Below, piece by piece: positions 35,741 through 47,483 of a stretch of 64,000 nucleotides of DNA. Below the pieces are notes generated by a model. That model made no database searches, had not been told where the DNA came from, and saw only the letters and a list, made by a program, of their open reading frames with translations. The stretch is from Lamellibrachia columna. Lineage: Eukaryota; Annelida; Polychaeta; Sabellida; Siboglinidae. Location: positions 1,765,501 to 1,829,500 of the forward strand of contig OY759275.1 in NCBI GenBank assembly GCA_963662155.1, written 5' to 3'. Position 1 is the first letter of the stretch; every line of letters begins with the position of its first letter. The translations under genes and the position numbers were made by a program.

Positions 35741-36833
35741 ACTTTAATCTGATGAAATACATAGCCTATACATTTAAATTCTGAAGTTTCTTTGTTTAAA
35801 TCTAAAAACTCACTAAGTGGCAGGCGGCGGATGTCAGGAATGTTACCCTCTACAGTTATGCCCGGTATCAAGGTACCGAGTTCATTTCAACACCCTAAAG
35901 AAATATAAGTAAATGCTGGAATTGAATTATAATAGTGATATTCTACAGTTATTATGTTCTTCTTCATGTTATACTAAAAAACAGTGTGGGGACCATCTAT
36001 AGATTCATAAAATGAGATCCTGTTCCGGGAATGTTATTTGAAATTGCTCATGCTTGCACAGTACTGTTGCATATACAAACTGGTAATTGAATTAGAACAC
36101 AATTTTAAAATAACCCTTTCCCATAGAACACTTCTATTTTTAGATAATATAGTCCAGAGATAACTATTTGGACACATCACTTTTAGCTATACAACATTAA
36201 AGCTTGGTACCGGACGTAACAATAAACATCGTAGCTTGGTCCTAGGCATAACAGAAATTAGTTTCCATAACAAAGTTTGGTACCGGGCGTAACAAGTTAA
36301 AGTTTGACAATTTGTTGGATAGTGCGAAGATCAAAAGTAAAGGCACTTCTTCAAATAACTACTGTGAAATAATACATTCATCATAAATTTTATTACACTC
36401 TGCTTTCTAAACAATGTTAATTTTGGAAAATCATTAATTTGTATTATTGAAATATTGGTGCGGGAGCTTGGAGGGGCCTCAATTATAGTTTTGTGACACA
36501 CATTGGAAAGTTTACTTTAACATAAGACACTTCAACTGGTGAATAATCATTACTGAATTAAAAATAATAGCTTTTTGAAATACAAAATATTTTGTGGAAA
36601 GCTTATTTTGGCTGTTTTTTACACTTTAAAGGGACGAGGACAGTTCATTGGCATACAAATATTGGAAAGGTATATATTTCCTGAAAGAAGCCAGTGGTAT
36701 ATAATAATACTATTTTAGATAAAGTAACAAGCAAATAATAAGACGGGGAAACTCCAAAACGAACTGTCAGACAATTTAGGAGAGCGTCCCTTTATCTCAT
36801 ATTTCACCCCAGACGTTGTTTTTTTGGGGTTTG
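35741..36833. other. Spacer with TTGGTACC motifs (U5)
   Basis: One 172-bp repeat of the CAGGCGGCGG variant. About 80 bp around the third TTGGTACC motif is missing relative to U1. No gene. Confidence 0.5.
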
Positions 36834-37107
36834 GTCCTTGGGGTGTTCCACTGTGGATATTATGGTGTTGTAGGGTTTGTGGTATGTCCCCACTCTGTGT
36901 TGTCCTTGGGGTGTTGCACTGTGGATATTATGGTGTTGTAGGGTTTGTGGTATGTCCCCACTCTGTGTTGTCCTTGGGGTGTTCCACTGTGGATATTACG
37001 GTGTTGTAGGGTTTTTGGTATGTCCCCACTCTGTGTTGTCCTTGGGGTGTTCCACTGTGGATATTGTGGTGTTGTAGGGTTTGTGGTATGTCCCCACTCT
37101 GTGTTTT
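36834..37107. repeat. 68-bp satellite, 4 copies (U5)
   Basis: 274 bp, 4.0 units, with the CGGAAGATGGTGG linker after it. Confidence 0.94.
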
Positions 37108-37249
37108 CGGAAGATGGTGGTCAATTTCTCCAACTGTTTACACACGTACGGTAGAGGGATGACTGGTGTCTTTCTGGTTTCTCCTGGTCTACATGGGTTG
37201 TCTTTGATGTTTTCTTTGTCATGTTAAACATCTACTCCCGGTGGTTGTT

Positions 37250-37412
37250 GGCCCTGAGTGCTGTGTTGACATGTGTGACTTCTGTGTTGACATGTGTGAC
37301 TTCGGTCACATGACATCAACAGCATATTCTACTCCCGGTCGTTGTTGTCCCTGAGTGCTGCGTTGACATGTGTGACTTCTGTGTTGACATGTGTGACTTC
37401 TGTGACATCTTT
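37250..37412. repeat. Short 21-bp satellite (U5)
   Basis: Only about four 21-bp units in two blocks, with one TGTGACTTCGGTCACATGAC junction. The least expanded copy. Confidence 0.88.
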
Positions 37413-37830
37413 TACCGAAGTTGAAATTAGTCAAAATGAACTTCTGTCTGTACACTACATGCCACCGCAAATAGTGATATGTTTATAATGTAATAAAACA
37501 AAACAACAAAATTAAATAAGCCAAATAAAAAGCATGTTTGTTAATTTAAGATATCAAACAGGATAACAGATATCTTCAGGTGCTTTGGAGAGATTAAAAA
37601 TAACATACTGTTACTTGTATATTAAGTGAGAGTATATTTTGTGACGAAATAAGTCAGAGAATTATTGTGACGATATGCCTACTTCTTCAGGAAACCAGCG
37701 GTGTTCCCTCCTTTTACATTGAAATATCAGCAGTTTTGACAAACTTGATGCTCATAGTTTGTATCTTTGTACCTTAAATCATGCCATTGGCCATAACATA
37801 GCAAGATAACCTGTGTTTGCTTGTAGCAGC
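37413..37830. other. AT-rich spacer before the LINE (U5)
   Basis: Diverged copy of 4963-5385. No gene. Confidence 0.5.
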
Positions 37831-38970
37831 TTTAAACAAATTTTAAAAGATTTGTCATCCAAGCCAAAGGCCCAGATGACAAGTGGACAAGGAAGTCATT
37901 GGCTTATCGAGAGTCCAACAATGTTCATCTACGTGTAACCTGCCCTCCTGAGATATGTGTCAACCTTGTTTGTAAACATATTGATGCTGCTAGCAGTTAC
38001 ACAATCCATAGACAATTTGTTCCATTCATTTATTGTCCTCTGTGAGAACAAGTACTTCTTGATATCCAATCTACACTGATCCTAATTTTACCTCGTGTCC
38101 TCTAGTTCTACTATCTTTCTTGAGTGAGAAAAACATATTTCTATAAATATTTTCATACCCATTCAATATCTTAAAACTTCAATCTGATCTCCTCTTAACC
38201 TCCTTGTCTCTAGAGGTGTTAAACCACATTCTTTCAGGTGTTCTTTATAACTAAGGTCTCTCAGTTCTGGAATAGTATTAGTTGCTCTCCTGTTCTCTCC
38301 ATTCCCGTTTGAAACCTCCCCATCTACTACAACACGCTGTCTTCTGTCAGTCAGCCATTGTTCTATCCAGTCAATTATGCCATCCCCGATACCATGGGGT
38401 TTTAATTTAAGTAGTAATCTTTGATGTGGCACTTTGTCAAAACTGAAAATGTAAGTAGATAATTTCTACTGGTGATCCCTCGTCTATCCACTTAGTGATT
38501 TCTTCCAAAAAACATAAAATATTTGTTAAACATGACCTCGCTTTTAGGAATCCATGTTGTGATGAATAATTTATGCCTAACAAGGAAGTCCACCATATGG
38601 TCTTTGATTAACCTTTCTAATAATTTACAAATCAGTGACGTTAATCTCATTGGTCTGTAATTCTCTGACTTATTTCTCAAACCCTTTTTAAATAATTGTA
38701 TGATGTTTGCTTCTTTCCATTCAAAAGGAACAACTGCCTCTTTTAATGACAAGTAGAACACTCTTGTAAGTGGTATACTGATTTGTTCTACTGTTTCCAT
38801 TAGCAGTTTTGGATTAATTCCATCTACTCCAGGTGATTTATTGTCCTTCAATGCCTTTATTTTCTTAGCTGCCATTTCTGGAGTTACAATTCACTGCCCT
38901 AAATAGTCAGATTTAGCCATTAACTTTAACTTCCCCTCCTTTGTAGTATCAATAGAAATTCAAGTGTAAT
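37831..38970 (-). mobile_element. CR1/Jockey-like LINE without nested insertions (U5)
   Basis: Minus strand from KDNKSPGVDGINPKLLMETV (start of RT fingers) through VPHQRLLLKLKPHGI to the 3' tail at 37831. One internal deletion near 38305 joins the thumb region to VVVDGEVSN. At about 38522-38530 (AAAATATTTGTTAAACATGA) the sequence is continuous where U1, U4 and U6 carry the nested plus-strand LINE, so this is the empty site. Confidence 0.85.
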
Positions 38971-39300
38971 TAACTATGGGTGTCAGACCAAAGTAAAAAA
39001 TTGCATTGGTGGTCATGTTAACGTTTTGTCTGATTTTAAGAAAATGTGACCATTAAAATTCAGAAAAATTTTCACAGCAACTGCCATCATCTCATTGGCA
39101 TGCTGATCAAGTTTTGTCAATATCACACACCCCCTAATGGTACCACCAGCTCTTTTAAAATGTCCCCATGTGTGATACCAGTAAATATTTACAAAAATAG
39201 CCAAGTATTCATGTGCCTACGTGGACCATAGCAGAAAAATTCCCATAAATCTCTCCACCTGCTAAACTCTCACAAAAATGAACTATTTCACAGCCAATAG
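38971..39300. repeat. Unclassified interspersed repeat (U5)
   Basis: Same family as 32661-32980. Confidence 0.6.
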
Positions 39301-39870
39301 CAGGCCCGTAGCCAGGGGAGTTCAGAGGTTTCACATGAAGCCCCCTTTTTTGAACCACCTTTTCCAAAAATATGAACCCCCTTTTTATGTGAACCCCATA
39401 TCATGAACCCTCTCAAAAGCGTGAACCTCCTATAATATATTTAAGAACGGGGGTTCACGCTTTAGAGAGGATGTTTCATGCTTTTGAGAAGGGTGTTCAC
39501 ATTTATGAAAAAAATATTATATTATTGGAGTGTTCACGCTTTTGAGAAGGGGGTTCACGATTTTGAGAAGGGATTCACATTTTTGGAAAACGGGGTTCAA
39601 TTTTATAAAATAATATTATCTTCATGTTATTGGGGGGTTCACACTTTTGAGAAGGGGGTTCACTTTTTGGAAAGGGGTGTTCACGCTTTTGAAAAGAAGA
39701 ATAAAGAATTCACGTTTATGAAAATACTAAATAATATTGTGGAGGGGTTCACACTTTTGAGAAGTGGTTTCACATTTTCGAAAAAGGTGGTTTTCAAATT
39801 TATTAAAACATTATAATATTATCTTCATATTATTGGGTGTTCACACTTTTCAGAGAGGGGTTCAAATCTA
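39301..39870. repeat. Palindromic GGTTCACGCTTTTGAGAAGG region (U5)
   Basis: Shorter version of 32981-33660, also opening with CAGGCCCGTAGCCAGGGG. Confidence 0.7.
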
Positions 39871-41774
39871 ATTATATATTACACAACTTTCTGATTTCTT
39901 TGAAACAGAATCTTATTGTAACTATAAATGTGTTACCAAGTCACCTTACGTGTGGTCAGTTGGTAACAGCCAGAGAGCAGTAGACAATGTACAGACAGCT
40001 GCTAAACTGTTATTCAAACAACATGAAGACTTGTACTTTCATTTAATTTAATTAATTAACTTTCCCAAAAGGGGTTAATTTAATTTAATTAACAAATTCC
40101 CAATTAACTCTCAATTAAGTGCTCATTTAACAGTTGATAGTTCACAGCCATGTTATCCAGGTGTTTTCAGAAGGCCTGCCATCAGTATTCTTGTCACTAA
40201 TGAGAGATTAAGTTTAGGCATGTGTGAATGGGAGGGAGATCATCACAGAGCACAAATGCACTGTACCAACTGGGGTGGGCTGGTACTTCAGGCACCTGTG
40301 AAATGGAGGGAAGGCCTAGAATGCCCTCTGGTGGTGATAAGTTGATGGCTAACAGTGGCTTCAGCAAATCTCTGTTTAAAGTAAACATTTGGGGCTGGCA
40401 ACTTGCAGCCAAGTGGGCCTATGGGGCCGTTAGACCTATGCATCTATAATTGTTTCGTGTGTTCATTATAACCGTTAATGGGGAGATGTAGAGAAAAGTA
40501 GTATAGCTTCAGTTTGGGATATTTCTACAATGCCAACTTAAATCACAAGCATGCCAATTCTAGTGATGCATAACAAATAATATATACATATTTAAATGCT
40601 AGTGTGTAATGGGGTACCTGCAAATCTTCAACCACAACTTTTCAACACTTTCAGAATTTTTTTTTTATAAGTACGGGTATCTACAACTTTTAAAATGTGA
40701 TCAAATGCCCCATAAAGTTACAAAACACATTTCTATTATAAGTCTTTTAGAACTGTTTTAAAAATGTAAACATTTCTACCAACACGATTTAATAGTTAAT
40801 TGAATAAAATTAATTGTTAATTTAATTGACCTGATAAATGTCTGAGGTTAATTTTGTTTAATTTGATTGACCTGAGAAATGTGTGAGGTTAATTTAATTT
40901 AATTGGAGAGTTTATTAGTTGATTATAGTTTAACTTTTCAAATGAATTGCATAGCACAGTGCAGACATAGGTGTGTGTAGACAGCATTTTGTACTGCTAG
41001 CTTTCTTTAATTTCTACTGGTGTAAACTTGCACAATGATCTGTTGCTCATTCACAGCTCAGGTAGCATTATGTGCCCCTCAATCTCCCTCTTACTCTGCA
41101 TAAAGCTTGCATCATTTCTGGGAATTATCACATTTTATACCTCGACATGTGACTGTGCTTTTCATAATTCACAATATTCATAAAATATTTTCTAAATTTA
41201 ATAATTTTTGTTTAATTTATAAATCACCCGTGCATGTGTGTGTGCGCGCGCGTATTTATATATGCATATATGTTTGTATATCTTCCTTTCAGTATCAATG
41301 CACAATTAAAAGAATTAATCACTGTTTTAGTTTTGTCTTATTTTATGAAACAATTGAATATATAAACAATGCTTTGTGCACAGTACTGGTGGCACCCTCT
41401 GTGCACAATGATATGACCCCCCATGTGAACTTGTAACGCCCCCTGGAGTTTGTTTGGGAAAATATGACACCCATGTAAACTTGTGGCATCCTCCTGGAAT
41501 AGATTAAGAAAATATGTCCCCGATAAATCATAGATCATCTACACTAGATTTCCAGAGCATTGCGAACCAATGAAGCCTGCTTACTGTCTCTTTAAATATA
41601 CTAATGAATTTATTTTCAAACTAATATTCATATAATTGCTTGATTTTTAACCAAACATGGCATAACTTTATAAGAAAATAGAAAATTTTTCACATTTTAC
41701 AGGATTTTGGGTAAATTTCAATGTGTCAGGCTTGTCAAATTTTATTGTTTATTTGACTTCTTTCATACTTCTAG
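39871..41774. other. Spacer unique to U5 from about 40330
   Basis: 40100-40330 matches the sequence that elsewhere leads to (GTAA)n, but here it continues into unique DNA. It contains diverged tandem TTAATTTAATTGACCTGA blocks (40800-40905), a TG/CG run near 41237, and a twofold repeat of TGTGAACTTG..CCTGGA (41420-41520). No gene supported. Confidence 0.5.
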
Positions 41775-42077
41775 TTGATAAGATACAAGGCGAACAGCTT
41801 GATTTGGATACGCCACCATAAAGGGGTATCATATGACCAAATACCCGTTGCAGCCAGATTTGAAAATGCTGATCTACACAGTGCTTCCAGTGACTGTGAC
41901 ACAACCAAAATACAACTATTCTGTCCAAATTTGTTACACAATGTTGCTAATGCACTGGGCCACAAAAGAAATATCACCAAGGACTGTTCTACTGCAAAAT
42001 GGCTACCTGCTCCCTCACGTACTGGTGTCATACCCCATAATTTTTACCAGATTTCCATTTTGGCATCCGATCTGTAA
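41775..42077 (+). CDS. Unidentified ORF, 100 codons, single copy
   Basis: Open from 41775 to 42077, with an acceptor-like TACTTCTAG just upstream. It reads IRYKANSLIWIRHHKGVSYD, then QIPVAARFENADLH, with a composition more protein-like than the satellite ORFs. A second plus frame (41833-42192) and a minus frame (41771-42031) are also open, which weakens the case. No family is recognised. It could be an exon of another gene or a transposon fragment. Confidence 0.25.
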   Translation: MIRYKANSLIWIRHHKGVSYDQIPVAARFENADLHSASSDCDTTKIQLFCPNLLHNVANALGHKRNITKDCSTAKWLPAPSRTGVIPHNFYQISILASDL

Positions 42078-42880
42078 CATGCTATTCGTGATTGCTACTG
42101 CTGTCTGCCTTTTCCGAGCAAACTGTTCACTTTTCCTATCAACTTGTGCCTATGGGAATGATTATATCTTCTGTAAACCACTTCAGGGTTAGGGTTAGCT
42201 AGGGATGGGGTTAGCTAGATATGGGGTTAGCTAAGATTAGGGTTAATTTCCTTGTGCCCAAGCACTTACAAAGTACTGCACACAACATGAAATTGGTATT
42301 GATAAGTGGTGAATAGACATTATGGAAAGGCAACAGTTATTATTGATACTAAAAATTGCTTATTGAAGATTTTTAGCTTACAACAAGCTCTTTCATGCTA
42401 TTTTAAGATATGAAAAATAATTTTTATTTATTTATTAATAAGTAAATATCAAATTGCTCGTGCACATCAAATGTTATAGTAGAAAACTAAGATGTACATA
42501 TGTTTGACATTTTTTATTTAGTAGATCAGTTATAGGACACCTCCTAAAGGAAACGGTTAAACAGTTTAAATAGTAGCGGTGTTTAACCAATAATGATCTT
42601 ATTGACTAAATGGAATCAATAAAATATATGTAATAATATGTTATTATCCAGCCTGACACCAACAATTTTCTAGGTCAAACACACACAACATGGGGCAGGT
42701 TAGCAACTGTTTTTATTTATTTATTGCAAATTATAAAAATTATCAGAAATTTGTTATAACAAATTAATAATTTCATCCAAATTATCTCTAATATCCACAA
42801 TTAAGCTAACAACAATGACCAAAACATAAGCATATCAACATTTCAAAACCGTGTTTGTGACCCCGACTTCCGTCTATTTG
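42078..42880. other. AT-rich intron, short GGGTTAGGGTTAG stretch
   Basis: 42187-42245 has a few telomere-like GGGTTAG blocks mixed with GGTTAGCTAG. Too short to call an interstitial telomere. Nothing else seen. Confidence 0.45.
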
Positions 42881-43170
42881 GAGTCAGACCACAGTTGAGA
42901 ATTGCATTGGTGGCCATGTTAACGTTTTGTCTGATTATAAGAAAACATGACCACTAAAAATTCTGAAAAATTTTCACAGCAACTGCCATCATCTCATTGA
43001 CATACTGATCAAGTTTTGTCAAAATCACATACCTCCAGCTCTTTTAAAATACCTCCATGTGCCAGTAAATATTTACAAAAATAGCCATGTATTCATGTGC
43101 CAACGTGGCCCATAGCCGAAGAATTCCCATAAATCCCTCCGCCTGTTAAACTCTTAAAATTTACTGTTTC
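42881..43170. repeat. Unclassified interspersed repeat (end of U5)
   Basis: Same family as 7185-7375, beginning near GACTTCCGTCTATTTGG. It heads the spacer that leads to pair 1 in U2, U3 and U5. Confidence 0.6.
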
Positions 43171-43513
43171 ACAGCCAATAGCTTCTGCAAAGAAACCTGT
43201 GAATATGCCTGCTCAACTGCACTTATGTCACATCATATGAATTGTTTAATTTCACATATCACAATTTAATACGCCCTACATTCGTGTGAAACAATAAATA
43301 GGAAGGTCAACTGTGGTCTTACCCCTGTAGTACATTACGTGATGTTAATATATACATCACATTACATCATATTTTGTAATATTTGTACATGGATCAATAG
43401 TTGTTGTGCCAGTTGTGTTCACAATTGTATTTCAATACATTTCTGTAGTTTTGTTAAGTTTACCAGGATACTTTGTTTTAAATTCCTATGTAAATCACCG
43501 TTTTGTAGCATCA

Positions 43514-43535
43514 TTTATTATAGTGTGAACATATA
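43514..43535. repeat. 22-bp unit, single copy (U5)
   Basis: One TTTATTATAGTGTGAACATA unit between GTAGCATCA and TGTAGGAA, the unexpanded state of the arrays at 12467 and 21170. Confidence 0.93.
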
Positions 43536-44298
43536 TGTAGGAAAAAGAACTCAATGTGTGTTCATTTCACTTTAATTCACTATTGATAAGTAAAACAGAA
43601 CGTTTTCAGTCCTCATTATGTGTCAGTAGTAATTGGACTGAAATCAGGTACATAGTTTGACAATTTGATAACATAAACAAAACATAAAGTTTATTTCCTT
43701 AATTTTTGATACGTTAATATCACATTATGAAGGGTTGAGATAAATATATTAAGTTACACTTAAGCATCCTATTTTATGATTTACATATTTTGAAAATATG
43801 TATATATTTAATATAATTAAATTCACACCTAAAGCAAGTACTTAGATGAAAATACAGGGAAACTAGAGAAAGGGTATATCTGACCTACAGAATTGATAAC
43901 ATATCAAACAAAATCCCTGTAATGGATCTTTATTGAAAAAAAATTTATTAGTGTACTTGACCCTTCATACTTAAATATATCTAACATTTGAACTTATAAT
44001 AATATATGTATAAAATACTTCTAGTATGCTGAAATCCTTGGAAGACCCAAGTTTGGCAGCACACCAAAACAAAAAGGGTTAAACAGTTCATAATCGATCA
44101 GCAGTTCCAGTTGTTATGGAATCCAATAGTAAACGTTTGTGAAAATAAACACGATACATGTTCATTTGGGAAGGAACATGAAACTAAAATGTGGTCTTAA
44201 GACATGAGTCAATTTGAAACCCTAATTGGATCATTTAATATGGATTGAGGGTTCATTAAGAAACAATCAGCAGTGCTTGTTCATGGTTTATATTGCAG
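43536..44298. other. Intron leading into pair 1 (U6)
   Basis: Diverged copy of 12863-13596; nothing else seen. Confidence 0.5.
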
Positions 44299-44382
44299 TT
44301 TGACAAAGTGTAGAATCACAGCTCAAGGAGTGCTCGATGTGACCAGATCCCTTGCAAACTGCCCACAACTGGAAACGCTTTG
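44299..44382 (+). CDS. LRR exon 17 (28-residue type, pair 1, U6)
   Basis: LTKCRITAQGVLDVTRSLAN, with Lys for Glu, ending TG (Trp junction). Donor GTGAGT. Confidence 0.87.
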
Positions 44383-44576
44383 GTGAGTTGTAGGTCTTTA
44401 TATACAACCTCACTGTACGGCTTGTGTTTGTGTACATGGTTTATTTTATTGTTGTACCAAGTATGTTTTGAATACATGCACTGTTTTAAATTGTAGAATG
44501 TGTGTTGTGTTATTTAAATGTTTCCAAATTATGCATTAATATTTTGTGTGTGTCTTTAAACAATATAAATGTACAG

Positions 44577-44663
44577 GTTGTTTGGAAATGACATCAGCGA
44601 TCCCGAGGCTGGTCAAGCTCTTGGTCGCAGCATAGTTGCCATGACATCTCTGCGGGAGTTGAG
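44577..44663 (+). CDS. LRR exon 18 (29-residue type, pair 1, U6)
   Basis: LFGNDISDPEAGQALGRSIV. 194-bp intron before it, with the 28-bp segment shared with U4. Donor GTAAGG. Confidence 0.87.
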
Positions 44664-45116
44664 GTAAGGCATATCTAGACTATCAAGCAGTCTACCATGT
44701 TTTACATACTTCTCCTCAATTTATTATTTCAATATAATCCTTTTTATTCTCACAGCCTGCACTTTCTTGTGTACAGAAGGCTAGGAGCAACAATTTGTGT
44801 TTAAAATACAGGATAGTTTCATTACTCAACACATGCTAGAACCAACTGGGGGAGAGACGTGGACCACTGGGCAGCAGTGATCATGATCAATAACATGTGT
44901 GCATGCGTACATGCATGCATGCGTCTATACAGACATTGTTTTTATTGTATTTCATTGAAACATGCATTCTATGAGCAATTACAACCTGTTCTTAATAATT
45001 TGATATATCAAGAGAACTACACTGAATTTGTCTAAATACACTGTAGTTAACTTAATGACTGTATTGATAATTTGGGAAGAACTTTTATGTGCGTCCTGTA
45101 TAGGGCAGACAATTAA
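44664..45116. other. Intron, nothing recognised (U6)
   Basis: Copy of 345-794. Confidence 0.5.
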
Positions 45117-45614
45117 ATGTTCTGCAAATGTTTTTTATGTTCAGGTGACATTGACAGTGACATGAATACTGTTGAGTTTCTGACCAATAAACAGTCTGCA
45201 ACAAATTGTTACATGTTCCCGGAAATATATGATGAAGATATTGTGCTGATGTATTTTGATTTAACTCCAAGTACAACCCAGAATCCCTCCTCTGAAAAGT
45301 TTGCCTTTAGACAAAACAGACTGCAACTAAATAAAGGATTAAGCAGCAACATCTTTGGTGATTTTCTAGAGTGCTAGAAGGTGACATTGACAGTGACAGA
45401 AATACTGTTAGTTGAGTTTCTGACCAATAGACAGTCTGCAACAAATTGTGATTTTCTAGAATGCCACAAGTATCTAAATATAAATTATAATAAGATGAAA
45501 GCACTTGTAAACTCTGCAGTGAAGATCATGTCCCATCCTAATCTCGGTATACATCATTCAGTCACACTATATGTTAGAGAAGGTGTTAAAAGAAACATAG
45601 ATTTTAAAACTTAG
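45117..45614 (+). other. Two linked ORFs with an internal duplication, function unknown
   Basis: 45117-45377 reads GDIDSDMNTVEFLTNKQSAT, then an acidic stretch (PEIYDEDIVL) and ends FGDFLEC. 45381-45614 repeats VEFLTNRQSATN and DFLEC before reading YLNINYNKMKALVNSAVKIM to its stop. The second is a partial duplicate of the first with 59 further codons. An acceptor-like TTATGTTCAG precedes GDIDSD, but its phase (1) does not fit the phase-2 LRR exons, so a terminal exon is not established. Confidence 0.35.
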
Positions 45615-46242
45615 TCCAGAAGACCCACAATGATAGTGACTGTATATCTGTTTGATTCTGTTTATCATAAAACCGTGTTTAAGATGAAGCTTAAATGTCG
45701 CAATGTCACACAGAACAACCAGCTGTTGTTGACGCTGTAGTTCCGTTGTTTGCCACCTGTGTCACATGGGTCTGTACAGGATGCTAATATCTGAGATCAT
45801 GTATGAGGCAGACATAGTTTTGTGTAGTTTGATTATAGAAACACCACATTCCCCATCATACTTCAACACAAGTCTTTAAAATATGGATGTAGATTAAGGC
45901 ATTAGTTAATGAAGGCATTAGGTATGTACTGCATCGTCCAATATAATTACATGTCTAGTTTAGATACCCTCTGAGGAAGACCATTTTTGTATGATGTATA
46001 TTTTGTTATTATTTCACAGAGCAATTATGTTACAACTTACACGTTGATTGATAACAATCTCAGCACTCCAAATACTCACATATTTGTTGTGTCAGCCGTG
46101 TGTGTGTGTGTTAACTTTACATATACATGTGTTGTGTTGTTAAACTATGCTACAATAGCAGTTTAGTGTATATTTACAGTGTGCTTTAATCCATGTGTCG
46201 TTATGAAACATATACCAATGTCAATTCAATGTGTCTTTGTAG
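45615..46242. other. Intron (U6)
   Basis: AT-rich sequence unique to U6, ending in acceptor TCTTTGTAG. No gene. Confidence 0.5.
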
Positions 46243-46326
46243 CCTGCAGTCCTGTGGAATAGCGGCTGAAGCTATGGTTTCAGTTTCAAGTGCCCTGCAG
46301 CAATGCCAGAAAATGGAAGTTCTTTT
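46243..46326 (+). CDS. LRR exon 19 (28-residue type, divergent pair)
   Basis: LQSCGIAAEAMVSVSSALQQ, then CQKMEVL. 84 bp, phase 2, donor GTGAGT. It keeps the L-x-x-C-x-I frame but matches neither pair 1 nor pair 2 closely. The junction codon with the next exon is TT|C (Phe). Confidence 0.84.
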
Positions 46327-46529
46327 GTGAGTTTTAGTTGCATATATTCAGATATGTTGTAAACAGTTGTCTTCACATTATCATCTCAGTGCAACTGTGT
46401 TTGATAATTCCCACAATCATTGCTTTAGCACATCAATTGGAGGGTATTTTGTATATCTCTGTACTAGCGTGTAGATGTAGAAGGATTTTGACAGTTCATT
46501 GCAACTAATGGTGTCCAACTTGTGTATTT

Positions 46530-47222
46530 TGTACACGTTTGTTGTCACATTGTATCATTCATGTACAATCACACATATATGATGTACAACTGTGTGTGAT
46601 GTCACATTGTATCAGTCATGTACAATCACACATAGATGTACAACTGTGTGTAATGTCACATTGTATCAGTCATGTACAATCACGCATAGATGATGTACAA
46701 CTGTGTGTGATGTCACATTGTATCAGTCATGTACTATCACACATAGATGATGTACAACTGTGTGTGATGTCACATTGTATCAGTCATGTACTATCACACA
46801 TAGATGATGTACAACTGTGTGTGATGTCACATTGTATCAGTCATGTACTATCACACATAGATGATGTACAACTGTGTGTGATGTCACATTGTATCAGTCA
46901 TGTACAATCACACATAGATGTTGTACAACTGTGTGTGATGTCACATTGTATCAGTCATGTACAATCACACATTGATGATGTACAACTGTGTGTGATGTCG
47001 CATTGTATCAGTCATGTACAATCACACATAGATTTTGTACAACTGTGTGTGATGTAACATTGTATCAGTCATGTACAATCACACATAGATGATGTACAAC
47101 TGTGTATGATGTCACATTGTATCAGTCATGTACAATCACACATATATGTTGTACAACTGTGTGTGATGTCACAATGTATCAGTCATGTACAATCACACAT
47201 AGATGATGTAGAACTGTGTATG
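46530..47222. repeat. 57-bp intronic satellite, about 12 copies
   Basis: Unit contains TGTGATGTCACATTGTATCA and GTCATGTACAATCACACATA. 57 is divisible by three, giving a spurious 172-codon ORF of 19-residue repeats. It accounts for most of the 928-bp intron between the two divergent exons; the matching introns elsewhere are 164-270 bp. Confidence 0.94.
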
Positions 47223-47254
47223 ATATTTTAATTAATAAAACAATAATTTTACAG

Positions 47255-47341
47255 CCTCGATGGAAACAAGCTGAGTGACCATGAGGCTGCTCTAGCTCTC
47301 AGCACCAGCATATGCTCAATGGCGTCTCTCCAGAAATTATA
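47255..47341 (+). CDS. LRR exon 20 (29-residue type, divergent pair)
   Basis: LDGNKLSDHEAALALSTSIC, then SMASLQKL. 87 bp, acceptor TTTTACAG, donor GTAAGT. It ends TA, giving Tyr (TAT) if joined to the next exon at 57892. Confidence 0.85.
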
Positions 47342-47483
47342 GTAAGTGGTTCATCTACTTGACTTGATATTAACCACAAGTTATTAACCTTAGGAGTGTA
47401 ACACCGCCAATTAATCAGCCAAGCCGTTCAGTCCGGTCAGTGTCTCATGTCCTGTCAGAACCGTAGTGTACTAAATAACCATA

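Noticed and set aside
39478..39816. 112-codon ORF in U5
   Set aside because: Translation of the GGTTCACGCTTTTGAGAAGG repeat blocks.
42187..42245. Interstitial telomere (TTAGGG) tract
   Set aside because: Only two adjacent perfect units, mixed with GGTTAGCTAG; too short and degenerate.
46539..47057. 172-codon ORF of 19-residue repeats
   Set aside because: 57-bp intronic satellite between two well-supported LRR exons.
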